Shown here: piece by piece, positions 11,480 to 23,502 of the stretch
Layout: every line of letters starts with the position of its first letter
How positions within the stretch are numbered: position 1 is the first letter of the stretch
Assembly: GCA_964017185.1 (NCBI GenBank)
Contig: OZ024876.1
Coordinates: forward strand, 11,099,726 to 11,163,725
Direction: 5' to 3'
DNA length: 64,000 nucleotides
Source of the DNA: Rugalucina vietnamica
Lineage: Eukaryota; Mollusca; Bivalvia; Lucinida; Lucinidae
The notes under the pieces: model-generated
The model's input: the letters and a program-made list of their open reading frames with translations, nothing else
Told to the model about the DNA's origin: nothing
The model's database searches: none
Translations under genes and position numbers: made by a program

Positions 11480-12150
11480 TATTTTTTTAGGCTTAAGTTA
11501 GGATAGTTTATTTATCTTCTGGTTTACTGATCGTTTTTTGTTTTGGTTTTTTTTTTTTTTTTGGGGGGGCTATAAGTCTTGATTTGGAGGAGGAAATTAA
11601 AATTAAAAGACCCCAAACTGTTGAATCATTTTATGCTATATCTTGAAAGTTAGTTCAAGATCACCAGTTCATGGAAAACGTTGAAATAAGCTTTTCAGAC
11701 GTGATATCTTCTTAACAAAGGGATGAATTTTGATCAAACACACAGAGACATGGTTGGTAGGGAGGAATAGTTGAACAGATTTTGGTGACCTTGATCTAAT
11801 ATTCAAGGTCACCGCCCCTTAAAAAAACTGGAAAATATAGTTTTTCTGTTGCAAATCTTAGAATTGACCTAAACTTGCACAGAAACATTGCTTGGAGAAG
11901 ATTTAGAGTTAATTAGGTTGTGATATTGGCCTAGTTATCAAGATCAAAGCTCCATAATAACTAGAAAAAAAAAGTTTTTCCTCTGTTAATCTTCTGAATC
12001 ATTGGATAGATTTCAACCAAACTTGCAGCTAGTAGGAGTTGTAAAATACGACTACTTCCATGTACTAATATCACTTCCAGTTATCAGTATTATGAGTTAA
12101 CCAATTCATGACGTCATAGCTACCAAAATTGTAAAACGGTACATTGTATA
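11480..12150 (+). other. ABHD17 intron, no gene seen
   Basis: It contains two diverged copies of an approximately 150-bp block with TTGATCAAACA/ATTTCAACCAAACTTG and CAAGGTCACC/AAGATCAAAGC phrases, reminiscent of the wording of the Helitron-like units but too diverged to assign. Confidence 0.35.
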
Positions 12151-12156
12151 ATGTAC

Positions 12157-13384
12157 GAGGGTCTGGATGGGGGGTCCTGGTATTCACTAATCACTAAAAA
12201 TTTAGCCATTTATTCACTGTCATTAAAATTTTGGCTTATTCATTAAAATAAGCTCGATTATTCATTAAAATATGATAATTACTAGAACCGCCTTCTTCAC
12301 CCAGCTAATTTCTAATAGCAAATATAGGTATTCCCAACCTAAGGCATCCCTTATCTAAAGCCACAAAGACTAGTTCTATGATACTTAATTGTAGACTGCT
12401 GAGTGCAACCTTGATTTTAACATCTTGAGAGAATCATATATCAAAGCCTCATAGAAACTTTCCAAAATAGTTAACTGATTTTTAGCAAATCCTCTTTTAT
12501 TAAATCTGTTGGGAATATAATCCCCTCCAAACTGTATACTGAATATGCCCTGAGTTTCACCCTGTATCTTTCTCTTCAATTATGCATATCAAAGGTTAAT
12601 TTAAGAAAAAATGTAACTTCAGGGGTAAGAGTTATAATAAAAAGCTGTTGTTTTTATTTAGTTAACTAGTAAGCATAGGAGTGATGTGAAGTATGATTTT
12701 GTGCTTGTGCCTGATTGTACAAAACATTTTATAAATGTCTTAAATACCGAGCGAGCGAAGCGAGCGAGGAAAAAAACTATGTAGCGCTATATAAACTGCC
12801 AGTTAGATTTGCATTAACATTCTTAGTACTGGCTTGTTTCTGATTGCAAAAGTCACCATAATTATGCTCTGTCATATAAAAAAGCAAAGTGATGTCCGTC
12901 CACAGAAAAGATTATCATTATAGGATTGGAACATACATAAGGACAAAGTGGGGTAACAGAATAAAAAGAAAATACATATACATAAGCAAACAAAGTATCT
13001 GGCTCAGGAAATGACACATTTTTTAAAAAGATTCATGAAGTGAGTCCCTACATGCTATGTCTTTCCAAACATTCAAAGATTTCAGAAATTCAACTATAAC
13101 AATTGAGCTAAATCGGGTCTGGGGGCGAAAAAAAATGAAATTCTGGAATGTCAGGGAGGCCATCTAAGACAATTCCATAGCCAAATTTAGCATATTCATT
13201 ATTCTTTAAAATGTTATTATTCACTATTCATTATATTATTCTGCTATTCATTAAAATTTTTCATTTATTCATTATTTTTTAGGACCTACTTATTCACTAA
13301 TCATTAAATTTTTGGCTCTTTATTCACTCTCATTAAAATTTTTAGGGCATTATTCTTTAATCATTATACCCCATCCAGACCCTC
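12157..13384. mobile_element. TIR element with 6-bp target duplication (1.2 kb)
   Basis: Ends GAGGGTCTGGATGGGG and its exact complement. Beyond the ends, both arms carry interspersed words such as TATTCACTAATCA and TCATTAAAATTTT. ATGTAC flanks both sides (12151..12156 and 13385..13390). The interior is non-coding and includes a GAGCGAGCGAAGCGAGCGAG stretch at 12753. No transposase, so non-autonomous. A 6-bp duplication is unusual; superfamily left open. Confidence 0.75.
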
Positions 13385-13390
13385 ATGTAC

Positions 13391-14484
13391 TTGTATTAGT
13401 AACCTTGCACATGTAATGCGCATGTAATTTTTTTTTTATAAATGTGTTGAAATAAAAAGACAATGTTTGTTGTTTAATTTTCATTTGGTGTGACAGATCA
13501 TGCATTGAAAATGTAACAGTAAACAATAGGTCAAATGTGACCCGCCCAGACATCAATTCAAGTAAGGTGTGTCAACAGATACTATTACAGCAAACGGTTA
13601 CCATAAAGCGGACTGATAATATTATGTCATGAATGTGTAGTTGTAAAACAAGTTGGCTTCTTTAAAAAGAAACCAATGAAAAGGTCAGCAGCCGTTTGTT
13701 ATAAGAGATTCCCTTTGCTCTAGATTTCAGTGTTGTTGATTCTCTGGTTCGTCATTAATTTCGATTCTCATACATTTCAGTTTCGTTTCCTATACATGAA
13801 TGTTGTTTCTTGTAATGAACATTGACCAGTGTGTGTATCTGTTGCTCAAGGCAATGACCAAAATTTTTGATGTTATGGAATGAAAGCCAATTCTAAAGGG
13901 AACACGATTACAATCAATATGTCGATTTGTAGAAAACCAATTTGCAGTGAAGTCAATTTGTGACAGAGTTCTGAATTTTGACCTGCAGCCACACTACCAG
14001 AAATAGACCTATAGTGCGATGTGATGGACTTAAACTAAGTTAAAGTTAGCCGTATAGAGTTTCTATAGTTTCTGTACCCCTCATCAGGGTATATACGATG
14101 TAAACCTAGATGCGCTATGATAATCGAGACTGCTTGCTAGATATTTACTGCTATTTGACGGGGAGTGTCAACATTTGATAAATTAAATTGATTGCGGTGA
14201 ACTGTCTAGTCACTATAGACGGGTTCACTAGTTTTTAGTAAGCCCTTTATGTGACAAAACACGTAATTGAGGGAGAGCAGTCGATCATGGGTACAATTTT
14301 CTTCATATTCAAAGTAAACACTGTGGAAAAGGTCCTGAGGGACCTTTTCCAATCAGCTGATTGCAAAACACGTCGTCTGTTTTTGCAGCTCAGTTAATGT
14401 GGGTATTTGAAAATGACTTTAAAAAGGGGAGAGGGGAAAGGAGATAAAAAGTAAGTGTTGTTGAGGTAACGCAAGCCACCTATA
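13391..14484 (+). other. ABHD17 intron, no gene seen
   Basis: No repeat shared with the window was recognised. A local hairpin GGAAAAGGTCC-TGA-GGGACCTTTTCC lies at about 14323..14351. Confidence 0.4.
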
Positions 14485-15694
14485 TCATTTTTATACCCCC
14501 AGCATTTATGCGGACAGGTGTATAGTTTTTCGCTTTTCTGTTTGTATGTTCGATTGTTCGTTCGTTCGATTGTTCGTTCGTTATTCTGGAACGTTCGCGG
14601 AATTTATGTCAAAGTTTTTGTTAAAGTTTCTCTCTGGTGTATATCTCATGAACCAATAATCAGAAACCATTCATATTTTAACCATGGGTGCCCTATAGGG
14701 TTTGCTTTGTTTCTGTGAGTTTGGACCCTGGGTCCATGCCTGGGGGTGGGGCTAGAGGTCAAAATCTAGGTTCCCTTTAATTTGGGTCAAAGTTTTTGTT
14801 CAAGTTTCTTTGGTGGTGTATATCTCATGAACCACAGAACCAATAATCAGAAACCATTCATATTTTAACCATAGGTACCTTATAGGATTTACTTTGTTTC
14901 TTTGAGTTCGGACCCTTGGTCCATGCCGAGGGGTGGGGCTAGAGTTCAAAATCTAGGTCACCTTGAATTGAAAATGTGCTATTTACATAGTGTTTTTTCA
15001 TCTCTAAGTTCATATCTTAACAAATACTTATAGGATTTGTATTCCTGTTTGAATCATAGATACCCTTTAAGGTTGAATTAAATTCCATGGCACCAAACTC
15101 AAGGGGTGGGGCTGGAGGTCAAGATCTAGGACAAATTTATAAAATACAATAGTTACCAAGATTAATATTCTGTATATCTTGACAACCATATGTCAGAAAG
15201 TGTTCATGCTTACAACACAACATAGGTAGCACATAAGGGCTAGACCCAAGGGTCCATGCAGGGGGATGGGGTGGGACCAGAGGTCAAGATCTAGGACTTT
15301 TTCTCTTTTTTTTTTCAAGATTTTTTTTTTTTTCAAGATTTTTTTTTTCAAGATTTTTTTTTTTTTTAAGAATGACATTCTACTTTCATTTCAATCTAGG
15401 ACTGAGGACCTGACCCACAATGTCCGTGCTTATGTCCTAGATTGGGTATACACGTCAGCTCTGTATACCGCTCTAAAATAGATCTGTCATTCTAAAACTA
15501 CACTCCCCCATGTTTGTATGCAAAGTACTTTACACTGCTTATTTCTAAAATGCACTTGATAAGGGTACTGTCTTTCATTGAGGATGTGAGGTTCAATGGG
15601 TGAGCATGTGCCAGGTTGTTTAGGTAGGGGGTATGGAGGGGGCTTGGTGGCTACCAGCCGGGGGTATATGTGCCTCTCAAGGCACTTTTTCTAG
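14485..15694 (+). mobile_element. Non-autonomous Helitron with internal tandem units
   Basis: It starts TC after a host A, and ends with the hairpin GTGCCT-CTCA-AGGCAC (15670..15685) followed by TTTTT and CTAG, next host base T. This is the canonical Helitron signature (5' TC, 3' hairpin plus CTRR, insertion between A and T, no target duplication). Near the 5' end lies a GTTCGTTCGATT microsatellite (about 14548..14582), then two to three diverged units with ATATCTCATGAACCA, AATCAGAAACCATTCATATT and GGGGTGGGGCTAGAG. A T-rich microsatellite with TTTTCAAGA lies at 15300..15367. No Rep/helicase coding. Confidence 0.8.
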
Positions 15695-16192
15695 TTTTCT
15701 ATTTTATTGATACTCTATAGATTTATAGAAACTCTATAAATCAAAATCTTTCTTCTTCCTGTTTATGGGTCCCACAAGTTCATTTTTATTATAAATACAT
15801 GTACACATTTATAATGATGCACATGTCCTCCTTTATCTAGAAAATTGATTTTAATAGATTAAGGATATAGAAATTTTACTGAGCGGCCTAATGGTTTGTT
15901 GTAAATTGCATAATTTGTAAGAGGTTCCTCTACAATGCTCTTTTTAAATAGATTTGTATGAGGAATACTAATGGAAAAGTATTGAATTTTAAATATGGCA
16001 TGAAAATGGAGTGACATGCTATTGAAAAATATGAGCCATATCTTGAGGAAATCATATATATGCAATAATAAAGACACGGATCAGCTGTCTGGCAGTCTTG
16101 CAAGTGATCAGCACCTGTGTCAAGTCCCTGCCTTGATAATTTGAACACTTTACTTTTTTTTTTCAAGCCCGTAACTACTTTGTGCACATTAT
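15695..16192 (+). other. ABHD17 intron; M1 internal fragment near 16075..16160
   Basis: Mostly unassigned. From about 16075 the words GGATCAGCTG, AGTGATCAGCACC and CAAGTCCCTGCC recall the interior of M1, directly left of the complete copy at 16197. Confidence 0.4.
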
Positions 16193-16196
16193 GTAT

Positions 16197-16404
16197 GAGC
16201 CGCGACGCGAGAAAACCGGTCTTCGGGGTTTCCGACCAGGTCCAACACAAACCGGCCTGTACAGTCTCAGAAGCAGGCTAGAAGCTTGAAATTTCGGATA
16301 TAAGAAGAAGAGGAAATATACTATCCGTGTAGCGAAAACAAAGGCGCTGATCAGCGCCTTTGTTTTCGCATAGGCAAAAATCCGGTTTTCTCACGATGCG
16401 GCTC
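16197..16404 (+). mobile_element. MITE family M1, complete copy
   Basis: Ends GAGCCGCGACGCGAGAAAAC and CACGATGCGGCTC; duplication GTAT at 16193..16196 and 16405..16408. The central palindrome is reduced to GCGCTGATCAGCGC. Confidence 0.85.
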
Positions 16405-16511
16405 GTATAATGATTTACACCTCAGTTTGAGTTGGACCTGGTCAGGGATCCCCAATATACAGGTATGTTTTTAATTGGTCATGGTGCATTATTCCAGGAT
16501 GGCATGAATAC

Positions 16512-16678
16512 GAGCCGCATCATGAGAAAATAAACATTTTGCTTATGCGAAAACAAAGTCGCAGATCAGCTTCGCAGTAACTGCGAAGCTGATCAGCGTC
16601 TTTGTTTTCGCTAAACAGATAGTACAATTCCTCTCCTTGTTAAATTCAAAATTGCCAGCCTCTAGCCATTTGACGGGG
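16512..16678 (-). mobile_element. MITE family M1, right-truncated copy
   Basis: Left end GAGCCGCATCATGAGAAAA and central palindrome GATCAGCTTCGCAGTAACTG are clear; the right terminus is not recognisable beyond GCCATTTGACGGGGC. Confidence 0.75.
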
Positions 16679-16807
16679 CTGATAAAGAACGTGGGTTGGG
16701 CTGTATATTGATCTTTTCAGTAACTGTTACTGTCTGAAATAGTGCTTAATGGCTTCCAGGTAATTACCTATTCTAATCACATGTTACATAGGCTTATACA
16801 ATATCAA

Positions 16808-16985
16808 CAGCGTCATGAGAAAACAGGAGTTTTGCCTATGAGGAAACAAAGGTGCAGATAAGCTGTGCAGTACTATAGCTGCACAGCTGATTAGCGCCTT
16901 TGTTTTCGCTTCTGTGGCTGCACAGACCAGTTTGTGTCAGATTTGGTCGGAAATCCCAAAGACCGGGTTTTTCGCGTCACAGCTC
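16808..16985 (-). mobile_element. MITE family M1, copy with decayed left end
   Basis: The left end has lost GAGCC (only GCGTCATGAGAAAAC remains) and the right end is CGCGTCACAGCTC. The central palindrome around CTGTGCAGTAC is present. Confidence 0.7.
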
Positions 16986-17039
16986 AAATATTGTCACTGG
17001 TAAAAAATGTCTGCTTTCAGATTCTGCAATATTCCTGTG

Positions 17040-17254
17040 CTCAAAACAAAGTTAGAAACATCAGAACATATTCATGTAATATTGCCATTTAAACCCCACC
17101 TTATGTAGGAAAACTTTGGTGTACAGGGTTTAAGGGTTATACATTATTCCTGATTTTTACTTCAAAACACACTGTGGGGTACATGTACAGATACAGACTA
17201 GAACATCATGAAAACATGTCTGTGCAATGTATACCCCTTTGAACCCCACTTTTT
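17040..17254 (+). repeat. M2-associated flank sequence (GTATACCCC repeats)
   Basis: Two repeats of the order AACCCCAC, a 10-20 base gap, GGGTTTAAGGGTTATAC. The same order follows the M2 palindromes at 28030, 29610, 33225 and 35020. Array H1 is inserted at its right end: ...GAACCCCACTTTT to the left and ATATAGCAAAACTGGGG to the right of the array. Confidence 0.5.
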
Positions 17255-18776
17255 AGCTCACCTCAGCCGTCAGGCTCACAAGGTGAGCTTATAGTATACC
17301 CATGCTCCGTCGTCCGTCCGTCGTCCGTCTGTCCGTCGTCCACCATTTTCAAAGATCTTCTTCTCTGAAACAGCTTGGCCAATCAAAGCCAAATTTTACA
17401 TGAAGCATCTATGGGAAGGGGGAACCAATGTGTATATAAATAATCCAGGTCACATGACCAAGATGGCCGCCATGCCCATATATGGTAAAAACCCTTCAAA
17501 AATCTTCTTCTCCGGAACCACTGGACCGATTTCAACGAAACTTGGCATGAAGCATTGATGGCTCAAGCACTTCAATGTATATATAAATCATGGCCCTGTG
17601 ATGACCTTGGCCTATTTTACAGCAAGGTCAACATAGGTCGCCAATGCATTTGAATGGGGAAAACTTTTAAAATGTCATTTTAAGTAAAAGTCTTGCAGGA
17701 AATGGGCAGTAGGACTGAATATTAATGATTCTGAAAAAAATTGCACCCCAGGGGCTCATATGCCCCCACCCCGGGGCAATATACATGTATATTACCATAA
17801 TATTCAAACATCTTCTCCTCTGAAACCGCTTGGCCAATTAAAGCCAAATTTTATGTGAAGCATCAATAGGAAGGGGTAACCAATGTGTATATAAATAATC
17901 AAGGTCACATGACCAAGATGGCCGCCATGCCCATAAATGGTAAAAACCCTTCAAAAACTCTCTTCTCCGGAACCACTGGACCGATTTCAATGAAACTTGG
18001 CATGAAGCATCGATGACTTAAGTACTACAACGTATATGTAAATCATGACCTTGTGATGACCTTGACCTTTTTTATGGCAAGGTCAACATAGGTCGCCTAT
18101 GCATTTGAATGGGGAAAACTTTTAAAAAGTAATTTGTGGTGAAAATCTTGCAGGAATGGGTAGTTTGACTGAATATTAATGATTCTGAAAAAAAATGGAC
18201 CCAAGGGGCTCATATGCCCCCACCCCGGGGCAATATACATGTATATTACCAAAATATTCAAACATCTTCTTCTCTGAAACCACTTGGCCAATCAAAGCCA
18301 AATTTTATGTGAAGCATTTATAGAATGAGGGAACCAATGTGTATATAAATGATCCAGGTCACATGACCAAGATGGCCGCCATGCCCATATATGGTAAAAA
18401 CCCTTCCAAAATCTTCTTCTCTGGAACCGGTGGACCGATTTCAACAAAACTTGGCATGAAACATCAATGGCTTAAGTACTACAATGTATATATAAATCAT
18501 GACCCTGTGATGACCTTGACCTATTTTACGACAAGGTCAACATAGGTTGCCTATGCCTTTGAATGGGGATAACTGTTATTTGTCGGTTGAAGGGAAAGAC
18601 GTGCAGGAAATTGGCAAATGGACAGGATATTGATTATTATGAAGAAAAATAATGGACACCAGGGAATCATCTGCCCCTTTACTGGGGCTTTTTTCCATAA
18701 TATGCAAACATGTTTATTGGTATATATACGTACAACAGATCTCAGGTGAGCGTTTACAGGACCATTGGTCCTCTGG
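17255..18776 (+). mobile_element. Helitron-like array H1 (about 455-bp units)
   Basis: 5' end AGCTCACCTCAGCC with an inverted partner GGTGAGCT, then a CGTCCGTCCGTCGTCC microsatellite, then about three tandem units, then the 3' hairpin AGGACCATTGGTCCT followed by CTGG and host T. Unit landmarks: CTCTGAAACCGCTTGGCCAA, GGTCACATGACCAAGATGG, CCGCCATGCCCATATATGG, ATGACCTTGACCTATTTTA, CCCCCACCCCGGGGCAATAT. Spacing of CAATATACATG at 17777 and 18231 gives 454 bp. The 3' hairpin plus CTRR fits Helitron/Helentron non-autonomous elements (inference); no coding. Confidence 0.8.
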
Positions 18777-18807
18777 TATATAGCAAAACTGGGGTATACC
18801 TAATTTT

Positions 18808-20977
18808 TAGCTCACCTGAGCCGAAGGCTCACAGGTGAGCTTATAGTATACCCATGCTCCGGCGTCCGTCTGTCATCGTCCATCGTTGTCCGTCGTCCAC
18901 AATTTCAAAGATCTTCTTCTCTGAAACCGCTTGGCCAATCAAAGCCAAACTTCATGTAGAGCATCCTTAGGAAGGGGGAACGAAAGTTTATATAAATGGT
19001 CCAGGTCACATGACGAAGATGGCTGCCATGGCTATAAATAGCAAAAACCTTTAAAAAATCTTCTTCTCCAGAACCAGTGGGCCGATTTCCACGAAACTTG
19101 GTATGTAGCATTGGGGACGCGGGCCCATTATAGTTTATATAAATCATGACCCTAGGATGACCTTAACCTATTTTAAGGCAAGGTCAACTTAGGTCGCCAA
19201 AGCATTTGAATGGAAAAAAATGGTAAAATGCTATTTAATGGGTAAAACTTACTGGGAATAGGCAAATGGATAGAAGATTAATGTTAATGGAAAATTTTAG
19301 CCCCTGTGGCGTTGTCTGCCCCTTCCCTGGGGCTATAAACATGTATATGACCACAATATTCAAACATCTTCTTCTCTGAAACCGCTAGGCCAATCAAAGC
19401 CAAACTTCATGTGGAGCATCCTTAGGAAGGGGAATGAAAGTTTATATAAATGGTTAAGGTCACATGACCAAGATGGCCGCCATGGCTATAAATAGCAAAA
19501 CCGTTTAAAAATCTTCTTCTTTAGAACCAGAAGGCCTATGATTTTGAAACTTGGTGTGAAGCATCTGGGAATAGAGCTCTACAAAGTTTATATAAATCAT
19601 GACCCTGGGATGACCTTGACCTATTTTACGGCAAGGTCAACTTAGGTCTCCCATGCATTGGAATGGGAAAAAATAGGAAAATGTAATTAAATGGCAGAAA
19701 ACTTGCTAGAAATTAGCAAATGGACAAAAGATTTATGTTTAAGAAAATATTTTGGGCCCAGGGGGTTGTCTGCCCCTGCCCCGGGGCTATATACATGTAT
19801 ATGACCACAGTATTGAAACATCTTCTTCTCTGAAACCGCTAGGCCAATCAAAGCCAAACTTTTTGTGGAGCATCCTTAGGAAGAGGGAATGAAAGTTTGT
19901 ATAAATGGTTAAGGTCACATGACCAAGATGGCCGCCATGGCTATAAATAGCAAAAACGTTTAATAATCTTCTTCTTCAGAACCAGAAGGCCTATGATTTT
20001 GAAACTTGGTATGAAGCATCTGGGAATGGAGCTGTACAAAGTTTATATAAATCATGATGCTGGGATGACCTTGACCTATTTTACGGCAAGGTCAACTTAG
20101 GTCGCCCATGCATTTGAATGGGAAAAAATAGGAAAATGTCATGTAATGGCAGAAAACTTGCTAGGAATGACCAAATGGACAGAAGATTTATGCTTATGAA
20201 AATATTTTAGGGCCAGGTGTTGTCTGCCCCTGCCCTGGAGCATGTAGATGACCATAATATTCAAACAGCTTTTTCTCAGAAACTGCTGAGCCAATTAAAG
20301 CCAAACTTTATGTGGAGCATCCTTAGGAAGAGGAAATGAAAGTTTATACAGTACAACCTCATTATAACGCTATGTTTGGGGTCCAAAGAAACAGACCGTG
20401 TTATATGAGAACCGTGTTATAATGAGGTTATTTACTATATGCATTATAGGAAAATATTAATTTGGGAGCCATGTCATGGCCGTGTTATATTGGAAACCAT
20501 GTTATAACGAGGCGTGTTATAATGAGGTTAAACTGTATAAATGTTTAAGGTCACATGACCAAGATTGCCGCCATGGCTATAAATAGCAAAATTTTTTTTA
20601 AAATCTTTTTCTCCAGAACCAGAAGGCCTATGATTTTGAAACTTGGCATGAAGCATTAAGGAACGGAGGTCTACAAAATTTATATAAATCATGACACTGG
20701 GATGACCTTGACCTATTTCACGGCAAGGTCAACTTAGATCGCCCATGCATTTGAATGGAGAAAATTGTTAAAATGTCATTTGAAGGACAAAACTTGCAGT
20801 TAATTGGCAAATGGACTGAATTTTTATGATTTGAAAAAGACATTGACTCAAGGAGTTATTCTGACCCTGCCTTAGGGTTATATACATGCATTGTACCATT
20901 CTAGTCTAACAAATTTATTGGTACATGTATATATCTCAGGTCTCTGGTGAGCGTTTACAGGACCATTGGTCCTCTGG
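18808..20977 (+). mobile_element. Helitron-like array H2, interrupted by a pogo-like MITE
   Basis: Same layout as H1: AGCTCACCTGAGCC hairpin, CGTCC-rich stretch, four units of about 450 bp (variant with GGCCGCCATGGCTATAAATA), 3' hairpin AGGACCATTGGTCCT and CTGG. Its units are a different subfamily from H1 and H5. The fourth unit carries the insertion at 20349. The next array begins with no spacer. Confidence 0.8.
20349..20535. mobile_element. pogo/Tc1-mariner-type MITE inside H2
   Basis: 187 bp with ends CAGTACAACCTCATTATAAC and ...TTATAATGAGGTTAAACTG. TA on both sides (20347..20348 and 20536..20537). Sister units at 19440, 19890 and 18985 read GTTTATATAAATG without the insert, giving the empty site. 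The ends resemble known pogo/Tigger-type MITEs. Confidence 0.9.
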
Positions 20978-22700
20978 TTAGCTCACCTGAGCCGAAGGCT
21001 CACAAGGTGAGTTTATAGAATAGGTAGGCACCCATAGTCCGTCGTGGTCATCGTCGTCCACACTTTTCAAAGATCTTCTCTGAAACCCCTTGGCCAATCA
21101 AAGCCAAATTTTATATGAAGTATCTATGGGAAGGGGAAACCAATGTGTATATAAATAATTCAGGTCACATGACCAAGATGGCCGCCACGCCCATATATGG
21201 TAAAAACCCTTCAAAAATCTTCTTCTCTGGAACCCAAAGGCCAAGGATCTTGAAACTTGGCATGTAGCATTGGGGACTCAAGGTCCACATTGTGTATATA
21301 AATTATGACCTTGACCTATTTTACGGCAAGGTCAACATAGGGTATTTTTATGTGAAGCATCTATAGAATGGGGGAATCAATGTGTATATAAATAATCTAG
21401 GTCACATGACCAAGATGGCTGCCATGCCCATATATGGTAAAAACCCTTCAAAAATCTTCTTCTCCGGAACTGGTGGACCGATTTCAAAGAAACTTGGCAT
21501 GAAGTATTGATGGCTAAAGTACTACAATGTGTATATATATAAATCATGACCCTGTGATGACCTTGACCTATTTTATGACAAGGTCAACATAGGTCGCCCA
21601 TACATTTGAATGGGGAAAACTTTTTAAAAGTCATTTGAGGTGAAAATCTTGCAGGAAATGGTTAGTAGGACTGAATATTAATGATTCTGAAAAAAGTTGG
21701 ACCTAAGGGCTTATATGGCCCCACCCCCGGGCAATATTATAATGTTATTAATCAAGTTATTTGTATTGGACCAGTTACAGGTCCGAGGTGAACTGTATTG
21801 GACCTCGATCACATCAAACATATCTTTGCCATTCTTAGTGCCCATGTCTGACATTCTTTTCAAAGATGTTGACATTATTTTTGTTTGTTTGTTCACTATT
21901 TTACTGATCGGCTGAATCGCCGCCATTTTTTTTTTCACTCAACTCATTCAACGCGGCACGTGACCTTGCACGTGAATTTTGACCAATCAAATGTAGGGAT
22001 TTCCATATAGATAGCAGGTCAATCCGTATAGATACGAGGTCAACCGTATTAGTACGAGGTCAGCTGTATTAGGTCGAGGCGAAATCCGGTATAGACTATA
22101 CGAAAAAAGAAACGTCACCAGTATCACAAAGACCAAATTCTCCGTATAAGTACTATATACTAATAAGTTAATTAATAAACATGCATATTACCATAATATT
22201 CAAACATCTTCTCCTGTGAAACTGCTTGCCCAATTAAAGCCAAATTTTATGTGAAGCATCCATAGGATGGGGGAACCAATGTGTATAATATAGGTCACAT
22301 GACCAAGATGGCCGCAATGCCCATATATGGTAAAAACCCTTCAAAAATCTTCTTCTCTGAAACCAATAAACTGATTTCAAGGATACTTGGCGTGAAGCAT
22401 CGATGGCTAAAGTACTCCAATGTATATATAAATCATGACCCTGTGATGACCAAGTTTATGGCAAGGTCAACATGGGTTGCCTATGCATTTGAATGGGGAA
22501 AACTGTTAAAATGTCATTTGAAGGGAAAAGACAGCAGGAAATTGGCAAATGGACAGAATATTGATTATTCTGAAAAAAGAAAATGGCCCAATGGCTTCAT
22601 CTGCCCCTGCACTGGGGTTAAATACCATAATATTCAAACATGTTTATTTGTATATGCAGCAGATGTCAGATGAGCGTTTACAGGACCATTGGTCCTCTGG
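20978..22700 (+). mobile_element. Helitron-like array H3, interrupted by a TIR element
   Basis: Starts TTAGCTCACCTGAGCC immediately after the CTGG of H2 and ends AGGACCATTGGTCCT-CTGG at 22700. One unit is shortened around 21340 (the join AACATAGGGTATTTTTATGT), and one is split by the element at 21744..22180. Confidence 0.8.
21744..22180. mobile_element. AT-rich TIR element inside H3
   Basis: It splits the unit sequence GGGCAATAT...CATGTATATTACC. Ends GTTATTAATCAAGTTATTTG and, inverted, GTTTATTAATTAACTTATTAG. The interior carries three diverged units of TACGAGGTCAACCGTATTAG type (22010..22085). The AT-rich palindromic ends make the target duplication ambiguous. About 437 bp, non-coding. Confidence 0.65.
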
Positions 22701-22701
22701 T

Positions 22702-22890
22702 CTTATTTTTGTTCCAAAACATAGATTGTGGGTACTCATTAGAACCGCCTCGGCGAGGCGCTTCTAACGTGTACCCACAATCTATGGTTTGAGCAAAAAT
22801 AAGAAAAATATAAAAAAAAATTCTACTGAAAAATTTCAATTTTTACAACTTAAGAAAAATCTGTATATTACATGGGCGTGTTTTTGTAAT
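22702..22890 (+). repeat. M2 palindrome (about 100 bp) plus right flank
   Basis: CTTATTTTTGTTCCAAAACA, TAGATTGTGGGTACTC, TTAGAACCGCCTCG are mirrored by CGAGGCGCTTCTAACG, GTGTACCCACAATCTA, TGGTTTGAGCAAAAATAAG. Arms are about 48 bp with a few mismatches. It follows the 3' end of H3 directly. Confidence 0.85.
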
Positions 22891-22989
22891 GAAAGAACCA
22901 TGTCAATGTGGCTGCTGTGATGTGTATACACACAATCTAAGTTTTGAAGCATATTGAATGTGAAATATATTGACCATTTTCAAATGATT

Positions 22990-23022
<33 letters not shown>
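22990..23022. repeat. Poly(T) tract
   Basis: A run of about 30 T in the ABHD17 intron. Confidence 0.9.
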
Positions 23023-23024
<2 letters not shown>

Positions 23025-23282
23025 ATGTTTACAGCTTTTAAGAAAAATCCTTAAATTGCAGGTCATATTTTCTCAATGCAGCACAATGGGACAGTCTTAT
23101 AATGAGAATCCATGCAGTTTATTTTTCCTTCTTTTTTTTTTTCAACAGCTGTTTCCACCATTTACAAGTTTTTGTTTCAAGACTTCTTGAACTTTTTCCA
23201 AATATTTTATCTTTATCAATGGATCTTGTGTTTTTCAAGTATCTGTAATATTTTCACTAGTATATCAATCCTAAGATTATTT

Positions 23283-23502
23283 GAGCAGCGACACGAGAAA
23301 ACCAGCCTTTGGGTTTGCGACTGGGTCTCACACAAACAGGCCTGTTAACAGTCTCAAAATAGGGCTAGTCTAGCTTTAAATTTCGGATATAGCAAGAAGC
23401 GGGATTGTATTATCTGTTTAGTGAAAATAAAGGTGCTGATAAGCTGTGCAACTGATCTGCATCTTTATTCTTGCATATGCAACAAGCTGGTTTTCTCATC
23501 AT
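23283..23502 (+). mobile_element. MITE family M1, copy abutting another in opposite orientation
   Basis: Begins GAGCAGCGACACGAGAAAAC and continues through CACAAACAGGCCTGTTAACA and TTCGGATATAGCAAGAAG to CTGGTTTTCTCATCATGCC. The neighbour at 23503 is in the opposite orientation with no spacer. Confidence 0.75.

Noticed and set aside
15193-15378. Lysine-rich and phenylalanine-rich frames over T-rich tracts (also at 44235, 46836, 22954)
   Set aside because: Low-complexity homopolymer translations.
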